Shown piece after piece: positions 42,240-50,820 of a DNA stretch of 64,000 nucleotides. Each line of letters starts with the position of its first letter. The first letter of the stretch is position 1. The notes beneath the pieces are model-generated. The model ran no database searches. It saw nothing but the letters and a program-made list of their open reading frames with translations, and had not been told where the DNA came from. The position numbers and the translations under genes are program-made. This DNA is from Planctomycetota bacterium (GTDB lineage Bacteria > Planctomycetota > Planctomycetia > Pirellulales > Lacipirellulaceae): NCBI GenBank assembly GCA_013152205.1, contig JAADGV010000102.1:1-64000 (forward strand), read 5' to 3'.

Positions 42240-42746
42240 ATGATGTCAGGCGGGTTTTCTCTCGGAACGGTAAATGTCTCTAGCAGTCCGCAGGAGAGAT
42301 TCGCCGAATTTCTACAGAGCAAGGGAAAGCGGATCACCCAGCAGCGGCGGATTTTGGTCGATCATGTCTTCGAGCGGCACGATCACTTCGATGCCGAAGA
42401 GCTGATTATCAATCTCTCGCAACAGACCGAAGGCGACAAGGTCAGCCGGCCTACCGTTTATCGCACACTCAACGAACTCGTCGATGCCGGGTTGTTGCGC
42501 CGCATGACCCTCGGCGGCCGAGCCGTCTACGAACACGACTATGGCTACCCCCAGCACGATCACTTGCATTGCACGATCTGCGATCAGCTGATCGAATTTC
42601 AGAGTACCGACCTGAACCGAATTCGCGATGCCGTGGCCAGCGAACATGCCTTTCGCGTAACAGGCCACCGGCTGATCATCTCCGGCGTCTGTTCAGACTG
42701 CGCCAACAAACGCCACCGACGCCAAACCCCATTAGACCTCATCTAA
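42240..42746 (+). CDS. Fur-family transcriptional regulator
   Basis: 168 residues. The start is ATG 42240 or 42243 after AAGGG. The winged-helix part has RITQQRRILVDHVFERHDHFDAEELI and KVSRPTVYRTLNELVDAGLLRRMTL, the classic Fur recognition helix. The C-terminal half has YEHDYGYPQHDHLHCTICDQLIEF and ISGVCSDCANKR, giving H-x-H-x-x-C-x-x-C and C-x-x-C, a structural zinc site, and the regulatory histidine-rich site. It is a metal-dependent repressor; whether it senses iron, zinc or peroxide cannot be told. It lies alone upstream of purB on the opposite strand. Confidence 0.93.
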   Translation: MMSGGFSLGTVNVSSSPQERFAEFLQSKGKRITQQRRILVDHVFERHDHFDAEELIINLSQQTEGDKVSRPTVYRTLNELVDAGLLRRMTLGGRAVYEHDYGYPQHDHLHCTICDQLIEFQSTDLNRIRDAVASEHAFRVTGHRLIISGVCSDCANKRHRRQTPLDLI

Positions 42747-42765
42747 TTTCAACACGAAGTGCGCC

Positions 42766-44193
42766 CTAAACCCGCAATTCCGTCTCCGCCGCCTGACGGT
42801 CTGCATAGCGCTCACGAATTGGCTCAACAACTTCGGCCAAAAATTCGTCGACCTGTTCAACGCTTCGACCCGTCAGCTTCGAGGCATCCACCTCAGCGGC
42901 CAGATCAACTCCAGCAAAAGCTTCGTCCTGTGCCAGCCGCTCAAGCAGGTCGTTCGGCCGACCATGCTGTTTAACCTCAGCACCAGCCGCTTGGCTATGT
43001 TGGCGGATACGCTCGTGCAGGTCTTGCCGATCGCCGCCCGCTGCAACAGCCGCCATCAGAATGTTTTCGGTGGCCATAAAGGGCAGTTCCTCGCGAAGAT
43101 TTCGCGCGACGACCTCCGGATACACCACCAAACCACTAGCGACGTTCTGGTAGAGAATCAAAACCGCATCGATCGCCAAAAATGCTTGCGGAATGGTCAA
43201 CCGACGGTTGGCACTGTCGTCGAGCGTACGCTCCATCCATTGGGTGGCAGCCGTAGCCGCAGCACTCGATTGCAAGCTCGTCACGAATCGTGCAAGCCCA
43301 CAGATACGCTCCGAACGCATCGGATTACGCTTATAAGCCATCGCCGACGATCCGATTTGACTCTTCTCAAACGGCTCTTCCACCTCTTTGCGGTGAGCCA
43401 AAATACGCAAGTCGCTCGCCCCCTTGTGGGCCGAAGTCGCGACGCCCGACAACGCATCAAGCACTTGGCTATCGACTTTGCGAGAATAAGTTTGCCCAGT
43501 CACCACGTAAGTCGAAGCAAAACCCATCTTCTCGGCAACCAACTGTTCGAGCTGGCGAACTTTCGCGTGGTTGCCGCCAAACAGTTCCAGAAAACTAGCT
43601 TGCGTGCCGGTGGTGCCCTTCGTACTGCGAGCACGTAGCGTAGCCAACCGATGTTCGAGTTCCGCCAAATCAAGCGCCAGATCATAAGCCCACAAACAAG
43701 CACGCCGCCCGACCGTGGTCGGCTGAGCTGGCTGCAAGTGCGTAAAGCCAAGCGTCGGCAAATCCTTGTATTCCGCAGCAAACCGACCCAACGAATCAAT
43801 CACACTCGCCGTCTTCGCACAAACCAACTCCAACGCCTCGCGCAACAAAATCAGGTCGGTATTGTCCGTGACAAAGCAACTCGTGGCCCCCAGGTGAATA
43901 ATCCCCCGAGCATCCGGGCATTGGTCGCCATAGGCATGAACATGAGCCATCACATCATGCCGAAGCTGCCGTTCGTACTTGGCCGCGACATCGAAATCGA
44001 TATCGTCGACATGGGCTCGTAGCTGGGCCACTTGCTCGGCGCTAACCGAGAGCCCAAGTTCAGCCTCAGCCTCAGCCAATGCGACCCAAAGCCGCCGCCA
44101 AGTGCTGTGTTTGTGTTGCGGGCTGAACAGCCGGCTCATCTCGTCCGAAGCATAACGGCTAATCAGCGGATTTTCATATTGATCGTGCGACAT
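42766..44193 (-). CDS. purB: Adenylosuccinate lyase
   Basis: 475 residues from ATG 44193 ([24 protein letters not shown]). The family signature [16 protein letters not shown] holds the mobile catalytic loop serine, and [16 protein letters not shown] and [18 protein letters not shown] give the remaining active-site regions of the fumarase/aspartase superfamily. The enzyme acts twice in purine synthesis, releasing fumarate from SAICAR and from adenylosuccinate. It is longer at the C-terminus than the Bacillus type. A TATAAT box lies seven bases before the ATG, so the mRNA is probably leaderless. Confidence 0.95.
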   Translation of the reverse strand: MSHDQYENPLISRYASDEMSRLFSPQHKHSTWRRLWVALAEAEAELGLSVSAEQVAQLRAHVDDIDFDVAAKYERQLRHDVMAHVHAYGDQCPDARGIIHLGATSCFVTDNTDLILLREALELVCAKTASVIDSLGRFAAEYKDLPTLGFTHLQPAQPTTVGRRACLWAYDLALDLAELEHRLATLRARSTKGTTGTQASFLELFGGNHAKVRQLEQLVAEKMGFASTYVVTGQTYSRKVDSQVLDALSGVATSAHKGASDLRILAHRKEVEEPFEKSQIGSSAMAYKRNPMRSERICGLARFVTSLQSSAAATAATQWMERTLDDSANRRLTIPQAFLAIDAVLILYQNVASGLVVYPEVVARNLREELPFMATENILMAAVAAGGDRQDLHERIRQHSQAAGAEVKQHGRPNDLLERLAQDEAFAGVDLAAEVDASKLTGRSVEQVDEFLAEVVEPIRERYADRQAAETELRV

Positions 44194-44200
44194 ACCCAGC

Positions 44201-44206
44201 ATTATA
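44201..44206 (-). promoter_or_regulatory. -10 box directly before purB
   Basis: TATAAT on the minus strand ends seven bases before the ATG at 44193, so transcription would start at about the A of ATG. No clear -35 or ribosome site is visible. Confidence 0.55.
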
Positions 44207-44250
44207 GCGGCGAAACCGTCGAGTTGTTAGCCGTCAGATTATCGGCAAGA

Positions 44251-44350
44251 GAATTGCAAAGACCTACTAGCCGCGGGCGGAAGCCGTGGACGAGGCTGAA
44301 AAACCGCAGCTTCCGCCAGCGGCTACAACGAAACCGATGGCTGTGCAATT
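44251..44350. repeat. Palindromic repeat family A, copy 2
   Basis: TAGCCGCGGGCGGAAGCCGT (from 44268) pairs with its inverse (to 44325) except for two mismatches. The outer ends GAATTGCAAAG and GTGCAATTC are inverted, so this copy has MITE-like termini. It lies between purB and the phosphatase. Confidence 0.75.
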
Positions 44351-44477
44351 CCCCCGCCCCCGGCAATCGCTTTCTTGGAGCTTGAACTCCCCCAGAGTAC
44401 AATGCCCGGTTCACGATTTCCCGAATCGCACCAGAGAACCAACAACACACCTGCTTTCAAACGGAGAATTTCCCGAA

Positions 44478-46532
44478 ATGTTTCTCACTCGTAAAATTAG
44501 GCAATGGGCATGGCTGCCGGTTTTGGCTGGCCTCGTGTCGCTTCCCCTCGATTTTGAAACCAGCAACGCCGCAGAGCTTTACCGCGGCCCCTATCTCCAG
44601 TTGGCGACGCCCCAATCGATGGTGGTCGTCTGGCGCACTTTCGGCAAAACCAATCCGAGCGTCCGAATTGGCAATTCGCCCGAAGCGTTGGATCGAACGA
44701 TTTCAGGCGACCCCATCACGTTGCAAGTATCTGCCGACGTAAAAACAACCGAAAAGCTACCCCTGCTATACAAAGAACCCGCCGCCGACACCGAAAAACG
44801 CGACGCCCGCGACGACGACCCCTCAACAGTCGCTAACACCTATCAATACGAAGCTCTCGTCGCCGGCCTAAAACCAGCGACCCGCTACTACTACGCTGTC
44901 TACGATGGCGAGCAACAACTGGCCGGCGGCGACAAACAGCACTACTTCGTCACGTCGCCGCCTGCCGGTAGCGATGCCAAAATGCGAATTTGGGTCGTAG
45001 GCGATTCCGGCACAGGCGACCACATCCAACGAGACGTGCATCTCGCCATGCAGGAGTTCACCCAAGAGACTAAACGCGATCTCGACCTTTACCTTCATGT
45101 CGGCGACATGGCGTATGGCGACGGCACCGATCAACAATTTCAACATCACTTCTTCGACATGTATCAACCCACGCTCCGCAACGTCGTCTGTTGGCCGACC
45201 ATGGGCAATCACGAGGGCCATACCTCCCGCGGCATCTCGGGCTTCGGACCCTACTACGACGCCTACGTGGTTCCCACCGCAGCCGAGGCGGGCGGATTGC
45301 CATCAGGCACTGAGGCGTACTATTCATTCGATATCGCAGACGTGCATTTCATCTGTCTCGATTCCCACGACCTCGACCGATCGCCAGACGGCGCGATGGC
45401 CAAGTGGCTGGTCGCCGACCTCGAAGAAGCCCAAGGCGATTGGCTGATCGCCTTCTGGCATCATCCGCCCTACACCAAAGGCTCGCACGATAGCGATCGC
45501 GAAGGCCAACTCATCGAAATGCGATCCCACTTTATGCCCATCCTCGAAGCTGCGGGCGTCGACATCGTGCTGACGGGCCACTCCCATATCTACGAACGAA
45601 GTATGTTGATCGACGGCGCCTACGCAACTCCAACCACGGCTGAAGGAGTTATCCTAGACGACGGCGATGGTCACCCCGAGGGCGACGGCGCCTATCGAAA
45701 AAGCGCCGGCCTAAACCCCCACGAAGGAACCGTCGCCATCGTAAGTGGCCACGGCGGGGCCGGCTTAAGCCGCCGAGGGACGATGCCCATCATGCGAGAG
45801 ATTATTATCGAGCATGGTTCGGTGATCCTCGACATCGATGGCGAAACGCTCACCAGCACCATGATCAACAAAAACAACGTAGAGCGCGACCTATTCAGCA
45901 TCGTCAAACGCGGAAAAGTGAACATCACCCGCGTAGAAAAACCGTGGAAACCGGTCCACGATTTCTCAAAGCTAACAAGATTCATGCTCACCTGGCACGA
46001 AGAAACCTTTGGCCAGCCACCAAGCAAATGGACCGTTGCCGCCGGCGCTCCCAAGGCCATGCTTATCGAGCCCCAAGCCGATGGCAAAGCAAAGCAAGCC
46101 GTCGTTTCAGCAACAGACACGGCCTCGGTCGTGCTGTTCAACGAATACAACGACCACCTAAAGACCTACGCAGCAAACGTAGAAATCACAGCCGAAAAGC
46201 CTGCCCCAGCAGGGCTAGTTTTTGCCTATCAAGACGCGCAGAACTATTACACGTACCGTTTGAATCCAGAGACAAAGTCTGGCGAAATGCTTCGCACCGT
46301 CGACGGCAACGAAACGGTGCTGACGACCAAAACCATCGATCTCGACTTCACCAAGCCGGTGAAAGTGGTAATGAAACTACGACGCAAGAGAATCGAAGTA
46401 CAATTGCAAGACGATTTGGAATACACCGTCAACCTCACCGATCGGTTGCCACCAGGAAAAATCGGCCTCTATGTCGACGCCGGCGGAAAAGCCAAGTACA
46501 GCATCGTCTACATCGAACGAGGTTCGCCATGA
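44478..46532 (+). CDS. Secreted purple-acid-phosphatase-like metallophosphoesterase
   Basis: 684 residues from ATG 44478 (GGAG 11 bases upstream). A signal peptide (QWAWLPVLAGLVSLPLDFETSNA) is followed by a fibronectin-like N-terminal domain (AELYRGPYLQLATPQSMVVVWRT), then the metallophosphoesterase core: VVGDSGTGD, LHVGDMAYGDG, MGNHEGH, FWHHPPYTKGSHD and LTGHSHIYERS, which together supply the two-metal ligands. The last ~170 residues have FAYQDAQNYYTYRLNPETKSG and PPGKIGLYVDAGGKAKY, resembling a concanavalin-like lectin/DUF1080 domain. It should hydrolyse phosphate esters outside the cytoplasm. The stop overlaps the next start (ATGA), so it is coupled to the TPR gene. Confidence 0.9.
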   Translation: MFLTRKIRQWAWLPVLAGLVSLPLDFETSNAAELYRGPYLQLATPQSMVVVWRTFGKTNPSVRIGNSPEALDRTISGDPITLQVSADVKTTEKLPLLYKEPAADTEKRDARDDDPSTVANTYQYEALVAGLKPATRYYYAVYDGEQQLAGGDKQHYFVTSPPAGSDAKMRIWVVGDSGTGDHIQRDVHLAMQEFTQETKRDLDLYLHVGDMAYGDGTDQQFQHHFFDMYQPTLRNVVCWPTMGNHEGHTSRGISGFGPYYDAYVVPTAAEAGGLPSGTEAYYSFDIADVHFICLDSHDLDRSPDGAMAKWLVADLEEAQGDWLIAFWHHPPYTKGSHDSDREGQLIEMRSHFMPILEAAGVDIVLTGHSHIYERSMLIDGAYATPTTAEGVILDDGDGHPEGDGAYRKSAGLNPHEGTVAIVSGHGGAGLSRRGTMPIMREIIIEHGSVILDIDGETLTSTMINKNNVERDLFSIVKRGKVNITRVEKPWKPVHDFSKLTRFMLTWHEETFGQPPSKWTVAAGAPKAMLIEPQADGKAKQAVVSATDTASVVLFNEYNDHLKTYAANVEITAEKPAPAGLVFAYQDAQNYYTYRLNPETKSGEMLRTVDGNETVLTTKTIDLDFTKPVKVVMKLRRKRIEVQLQDDLEYTVNLTDRLPPGKIGLYVDAGGKAKYSIVYIERGSP

Positions 46533-47380
46533 GAGAACAATACATCCGAATCACAATCGGACTACTGGTCGCGTTGCTGTGGCCTTCGCCAACGACCTGG
46601 GCACACCATAGCCCATCGGAAGTCATCGAAGCACTAAGCGACCGAATTGCCAAGGGCGAGCGAACCCCAAAAATCCTAGTGCGCCGCGGCGACGAGTATC
46701 GTGCCCTAGGCAAAAACGAGCCTGCCATAGCCGATTACCTCGCCGCACTAAAGATCGAAAAAAACCACCCCCCCGCCGTTTACGGCTTAGCAAACACCCA
46801 CCTAGCCCAACAAAATTTTACCGAGGCAATGCTAGCCGCAAACCAAGGCATCCGCGTCGCCAAAAACCCCGACGAGGCCGCTCCCTTCCACGCAATCGCA
46901 GCACGCATCTACGACAAACAAGGCAAAGGCGAATCGGCTTCAGCCGCCTGGAAAAAAGCCCTAACCTCATCCCGCCCCCAAGTAGATTGGTTCCTACAAG
47001 AGGCGAGGTCGCTTCAGCGACAAGGAGCCCCCCAGAAAGCACGCCAAGCCCTAGAACAAGCCATGACAAAAAACCCCAGCATCGTCCTACGACGAGCATG
47101 GCTTGAAGCACTAGTGCAAAGCGGCGACACAGACACAGCAGCCAAGCACATCGAGGCAGGGCTAGCTCGGTCGCGATGGAAAAGCTCCTGGCTACTACTT
47201 CGCGCAAAGCTCAATTTAGCCCAGCACCAACCCGAAGCAGCACGCCGCGACGCCCAAGCCGCACTACAAGAAATCAACTCCCGGCAACGCCCCAACACCG
47301 AAAACCACTACCTAGCCGCCGCCCGAGAACAATCCCTAGCCATACTAAAGCACTCCCCCCTCCCAGAACCGCGCCCGTAA
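46529..47380 (+). CDS. Secreted tetratricopeptide-repeat protein
   Basis: 283 residues from ATG 46529, overlapping the phosphatase stop by four bases. A signal peptide (MREQYIRITIGLLVALLWPSPTTWA) is followed by TPR units: RRGDEYRALGKNEPAIADYLAALKIEKN, VYGLANTHLAQQNFTEAMLAANQGIRVAKN, IAARIYDKQGKGESASAAWKKALTSS and ARSLQRQGAPQKARQALEQAMTKNP. TPRs mediate protein contacts. Coupling with the phosphatase suggests a joint periplasmic function, unknown. The stop codon lies within repeat J (47371-47386), so the C-terminal residues EPRP are repeat-derived. Confidence 0.85.
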   Translation: MREQYIRITIGLLVALLWPSPTTWAHHSPSEVIEALSDRIAKGERTPKILVRRGDEYRALGKNEPAIADYLAALKIEKNHPPAVYGLANTHLAQQNFTEAMLAANQGIRVAKNPDEAAPFHAIAARIYDKQGKGESASAAWKKALTSSRPQVDWFLQEARSLQRQGAPQKARQALEQAMTKNPSIVLRRAWLEALVQSGDTDTAAKHIEAGLARSRWKSSWLLLRAKLNLAQHQPEAARRDAQAALQEINSRQRPNTENHYLAAAREQSLAILKHSPLPEPRP

Positions 47381-47386
47381 GGAAGC
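47371..47386. repeat. Short dispersed repeat J, copy 2
   Basis: GCGCCCGTAAGGAAGC, identical to 33186-33201. It supplies the TAA stop of the TPR gene. Confidence 0.6.
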
Positions 47387-47412
47387 GCCCCCGCCCCCCC
47401 TCAAAAAAAACA

Positions 47413-49776
47413 TCAAGGAATCTCCAACTTCGCCCAAAAAGGCCGCAGCCGTTCAGCACGAGTCCGGACATCTTCCAGCAACACCTCGATATCCGGTCGG
47501 ATAGTTTTGCTCGCCTTGCTAAGTTTCTTACCGTTATAGGTAATGCGTATCGGCTTCGAGAAATCCACCAAATCGGGGCTGAGCCAAATCGTAGTCCGCT
47601 CGCTCGCCGTCCGGGCCGAAAGATGATTGGGCTTGAGCACGCGACCTTCGACCAACGTCGGCCTCGCCCCTCGCTTCTGCCAATTTGCCGGATGAACAGT
47701 TCCCGGAAACCCATGCCCTTCGATCCACCAGAAAAAATTGTCCCAAGGACGCATCGTATTACACTTAAAAGCTCTCGGCGATCCACGACGAGTATGCCGC
47801 GACATCCAATCGAAGATCGTCAGCACCTCGTCATGAAAGGGCTCTTGCCCACGACCTAAAAATTCAACGACCGTCGTATCAAACCGTTTGAGCAAATACT
47901 TATCAAGAACGGCAGCATTCTCCGCCATTTTTTTCCCATCCAGCTCACCCGCAACAAAATACAGCGGCACGTACTCCGCGTTCTCCCAGTAGTGAGGCAC
48001 ATACTTCCGTCCCCGCGCGACAAACGGAATCGCTCCCGCCCACATGTCGGGATGCGATTGGGCAAAATCCCACGCCGCATCGCCGCCGATGCCATGCCCC
48101 GTCAGGTAAAGGCGATTCGTATCAATGCCAAAACGCCGCGTCGCATCTCGCAACGCCGTCAGCACCGCTTCATGCTCTCGCAAGGAATACTCGTATTGAT
48201 ATTGCTGCGGCTTATGCCATTCGATCGCCAGCGTGATGTACCCGTGCCGCATCGCCTGACCGCGTCGCGGCCCAACCGCCTTGCCTTCGGAATCACGCTG
48301 AGGCACCCCCGCCCAAAAGTTCAACTCCTGCTCAGCCGTGTTGTAGGCACCATTCAGGGCGATGATCGTCGGATACCGACGTCCCGGATCATACTCCGGC
48401 GGAAGTTGAATATGATACGGAAAGTCGCCATTCTCCGTCTGACCCGGCGCAACCAGCGCGTAGCAACCGTGCCCCAGCGCAGCCTCCTCAGGCACTTCCC
48501 AGGGAGGCGCCATCTGAGCGATCAGCTTGGCAACCCGATCGACGCTCGCCCCCTCCATACTACGTACCGAGTTGAGCAACCGATCACGCTCGTGGGCAAG
48601 CGGCTCCCGAAGATAATTGCGAACCATCTCTCGCACCTCCACCAACGAAACCGCCACCGGCAACTCTTGCATCGCTTCGCTAGCCCCAAGCAGCCAACCG
48701 GTAATTGCCAACGCAATCCGCTCGTCGGGGCCGAGCGACTCGTCGTCGGCCAGTTGAGCGAATGGAGACAAGCGGTCGACGTTGTTGTAGCTCAACTGAC
48801 CGATCATTTCCTTAACAATCGTCTCAGCAAGACGACGATGATCCGGATCAGCAATCTTGCCAACAATGTCGGTCAGTTGCTGGCGAATCTGCGTGACGCG
48901 ATTCTCGCTGGCCTCGTAACTATTCAGCGCCTCACGCACTTGCTGCAACGTTTCCCCGGCCACTTCTTCATTCGGGAAATTATTCAGCAAGGCATTTGCA
49001 AGCTGATGCTGCCCCGCTTTGCGTCGCAATTCGATCTCGCGCAGTATCCGCCGCGCACCCATCTGCCGAAGCTGCCGCACCTCGGTTTCGAGTTCCTGCA
49101 TTTCCGGATATCGGGCAACAATCGCTTCCAGCTCGCGTCGAGCATCACGAAAGCGTTCGGCTTGCAGATAAAAACGTACAATCTGCAACCAGTCGTTCGG
49201 TTTGTCTTTAGAAACTGCGGTCGAAAGAATTTGCGAAAGCGTTTCAGCAGGAATCGAACTCGTAGCCAATCGCATGTCCCAAACAATCGACTTGGGCGGG
49301 CCCAACAGGCCTTCGACTTTTGCATAGTACGGAGTCAGCTCCGTGATGCCCTGCACTACCGCCAATGGGCCTCGGGAGGTTTGCATGCGATAAATCCGCC
49401 GACCATACTTGTCGAACGGGGTAATGCCCAAGCTCGGCCCCACGCTCGTCACCACACTCCCAGCCTTCGCAACATTTTGCTTAGGCCGAATACGCACCGT
49501 CTGTTCCGGAGCCTCGTCAAGAATCTTCGCCAAATGAAATTTTGAGACAAACGTACGACGCAGATTATCGTTGATCACCAGAATCGGGGTCCCCTTGGCA
49601 TCGCCCGTCGGATCGTCCGCAGCGATCGGACTATCCGCGACCCCCGTGATCGGCAGCAAACGCCCCTGCAAAATTCGACCATCCTTGAGCAAGATCTTTT
49701 GCGCACACACCTGCTCACCAGCCAAAATCACGGCTAGAAAGAGAAAGCAAAAAAGATAGCGGGGCACCTTCGTCAA
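47413..49776 (-). CDS. Secreted alpha/beta-hydrolase-fold protein lacking the nucleophile
   Basis: 787 residues from a TTG at 49776; a GTG at 49767 is an equally possible start. A signal peptide (YLFCFLFLAVILAGEQVCAQ) is followed by about 400 helical residues, including TPR-like segments (FYLQAERFRDARRELEAIVARYP), and then an esterase-like domain at ~440-680 (FPYHIQLPPEYDPGRRYPTIIALNG; GIDTNRLYLTGHGIGGDAAWDFAQSHPD). The nucleophile elbow reads GHGIGG instead of the expected GHSxGG, so the serine is isoleucine and classical catalysis is unlikely. An Asp (FVAGELDGKK) and a His (GQEPFHDEV) remain in the usual positions. The last ~80 residues follow the hydrolase domain. A binding or scaffold role is inferred. 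Confidence 0.8.
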   Translation of the reverse strand: MTKVPRYLFCFLFLAVILAGEQVCAQKILLKDGRILQGRLLPITGVADSPIAADDPTGDAKGTPILVINDNLRRTFVSKFHLAKILDEAPEQTVRIRPKQNVAKAGSVVTSVGPSLGITPFDKYGRRIYRMQTSRGPLAVVQGITELTPYYAKVEGLLGPPKSIVWDMRLATSSIPAETLSQILSTAVSKDKPNDWLQIVRFYLQAERFRDARRELEAIVARYPEMQELETEVRQLRQMGARRILREIELRRKAGQHQLANALLNNFPNEEVAGETLQQVREALNSYEASENRVTQIRQQLTDIVGKIADPDHRRLAETIVKEMIGQLSYNNVDRLSPFAQLADDESLGPDERIALAITGWLLGASEAMQELPVAVSLVEVREMVRNYLREPLAHERDRLLNSVRSMEGASVDRVAKLIAQMAPPWEVPEEAALGHGCYALVAPGQTENGDFPYHIQLPPEYDPGRRYPTIIALNGAYNTAEQELNFWAGVPQRDSEGKAVGPRRGQAMRHGYITLAIEWHKPQQYQYEYSLREHEAVLTALRDATRRFGIDTNRLYLTGHGIGGDAAWDFAQSHPDMWAGAIPFVARGRKYVPHYWENAEYVPLYFVAGELDGKKMAENAAVLDKYLLKRFDTTVVEFLGRGQEPFHDEVLTIFDWMSRHTRRGSPRAFKCNTMRPWDNFFWWIEGHGFPGTVHPANWQKRGARPTLVEGRVLKPNHLSARTASERTTIWLSPDLVDFSKPIRITYNGKKLSKASKTIRPDIEVLLEDVRTRAERLRPFWAKLEIP

Positions 49777-49879
49777 AGTTCGATCTCAGGCAGTAAGAGG
49801 CGGGGGCGGAGCATTCGACAAGCAACCCCTCCTCCAATTGTGTCGTACAGCCAAGCAGAGTCAAATACGCCAAAACAAA

Positions 49880-49912
49880 GCCCAGCCGGACTGCCACGCA
49901 GTCCAAGGCCCC
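49880..49912. repeat. Palindromic repeat family I, copy 2
   Basis: GGACTGC-CAC-GCAGTCC, preceded by CCCAGCC and followed by AAGGCCCC. It differs from 40989 by a C-G to T-A change on both arms, so pairing is kept. Confidence 0.7.
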
Positions 49913-49939
49913 ACGCCCCACCAACACACCATACCATCC

Positions 49940-49992
49940 ACAGCCAGAAGCCGCGGTCGAACCTGAAAAACCGCAGCTTCCGCCAGCGGCTA
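49940..49992. repeat. Palindromic repeat family A, copy 3 (partial)
   Basis: GAAGCCGCGG (49947-49956) pairs with CCGCAGCTTC (49971-49980) save one base, around the family loop TCGAACCTGAAAAA. The left outer arm is missing. No gene lies in 49777-50156 apart from these repeats. Confidence 0.7.
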
Positions 49993-50156
49993 CAACAGGC
50001 CCCACAACTTCGCAATTTTTCTGAGAGTAAAAGCGAGCCAACCCACACACCATTGACAGTCGACAACCAACGCCAGAGAATGCGCCGACTTTGCCGACTA
50101 TAACGGCTGCGTAATTTATACTGCTTAGCAACTGACCCACTGAGGCCTCCACGACC

Positions 50157-50390
50157 ATGAATTCACGCAACGCAGTAAAGCTGCTCTTAGCATCGGTGCT
50201 AGGACTGCCTATCATGCAAGCCATGTTCGCCTGGGTCGGCGGCTTGCTAGGCGCAATGGGCGATTCGGCGACGGCTACCGTACTCTCCTACATCAACACC
50301 GCCACCGGCGTAGCATGGCTGCTCAGCGTAGTAGCACTAGTAATAGCCATAGCCATCCGATCAATCGACGACGAATCGCAAGAAAAATAA
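50157..50390 (+). CDS. Small two-TM membrane protein
   Basis: 77 residues (MNSRNAVKLLLASVLGLPIMQ, then AMFAWVGGLLGAMGDSATATVLSY and INTATGVAWLLSVVALVIAIAIRS). Two hydrophobic stretches are joined by a short polar loop, with a charged tail (IDDESQEK). GAGGCC lies upstream of the ATG. It stands alone between repeats; function unknown. Confidence 0.6.
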   Translation: MNSRNAVKLLLASVLGLPIMQAMFAWVGGLLGAMGDSATATVLSYINTATGVAWLLSVVALVIAIAIRSIDDESQEK

Positions 50391-50462
50391 AGTAGCCATT
50401 CACGGAGAAAAGATCAGAGAAAACCACGAATCTTACGAATTGTACGAATAACCTGACGCGGC

Positions 50463-50516
50463 TCTGGCCGTAACCAAATAGGTAGGAATTTCTCGCAAAG
50501 GCGCTAAGACGCAAAA
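50463..50516. repeat. Palindromic repeat family E, copy 2 (reverse orientation)
   Basis: ACCAAATAGGTAGGAATTTC and TCGCAAAGGCGCTAAGACGC are the reverse complement of 31371-31425 with a few differences. The rest of the 50391-50820 gap holds the inverted ATTAGTGTT elements (~50562-50610) and repeat F2, no gene. Confidence 0.75.
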
Positions 50517-50645
50517 AAATCGACGCAAAAAAATCGCAACGGTTGTCAATTTAGGTCGGAACACTAATTTTCACTAATCAGATTAGCGCCGATTAGCGAA
50601 GATTAGTGTTCTTTCAATCAAGTTAGTGATAGCCCGGATGTCTCT

Positions 50646-50705
50646 CATCTGGCTTTATCTTGTTTATCCTGTCAAATATTACTTGTTAGGTTGCGGCTTT
50701 GCCTC
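50646..50705. repeat. Dispersed repeat family F, copy 2
   Basis: CATCTGGCTTTATCTTGTTT, then ATCCTGTCAAATATTACTTG and TTGCGGCTTTGCC, match 18091-18146. An inverted pair AACACTAATTTTCACTAATC / GATTAGCGAAGATTAGTGTT lies just upstream. Confidence 0.6.
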
Positions 50706-50820
50706 ACTAGGTTATTCGTACTATTCGCGGTTCCTTTTTTCTAACCTGTGAACGGTTACAAATAAAAAAAACGCCACCCTCACCATTCCGCAATCCGAAT
50801 TCCGCCCTCCGCATTCCATC

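Noticed and set aside
47992-49545. 517-codon plus-strand frame opposite the hydrolase gene
   Set aside because: It is a shadow of 47413-49776, rich in Arg, Pro and His, and the opposite strand has a signal peptide and a recognisable fold.
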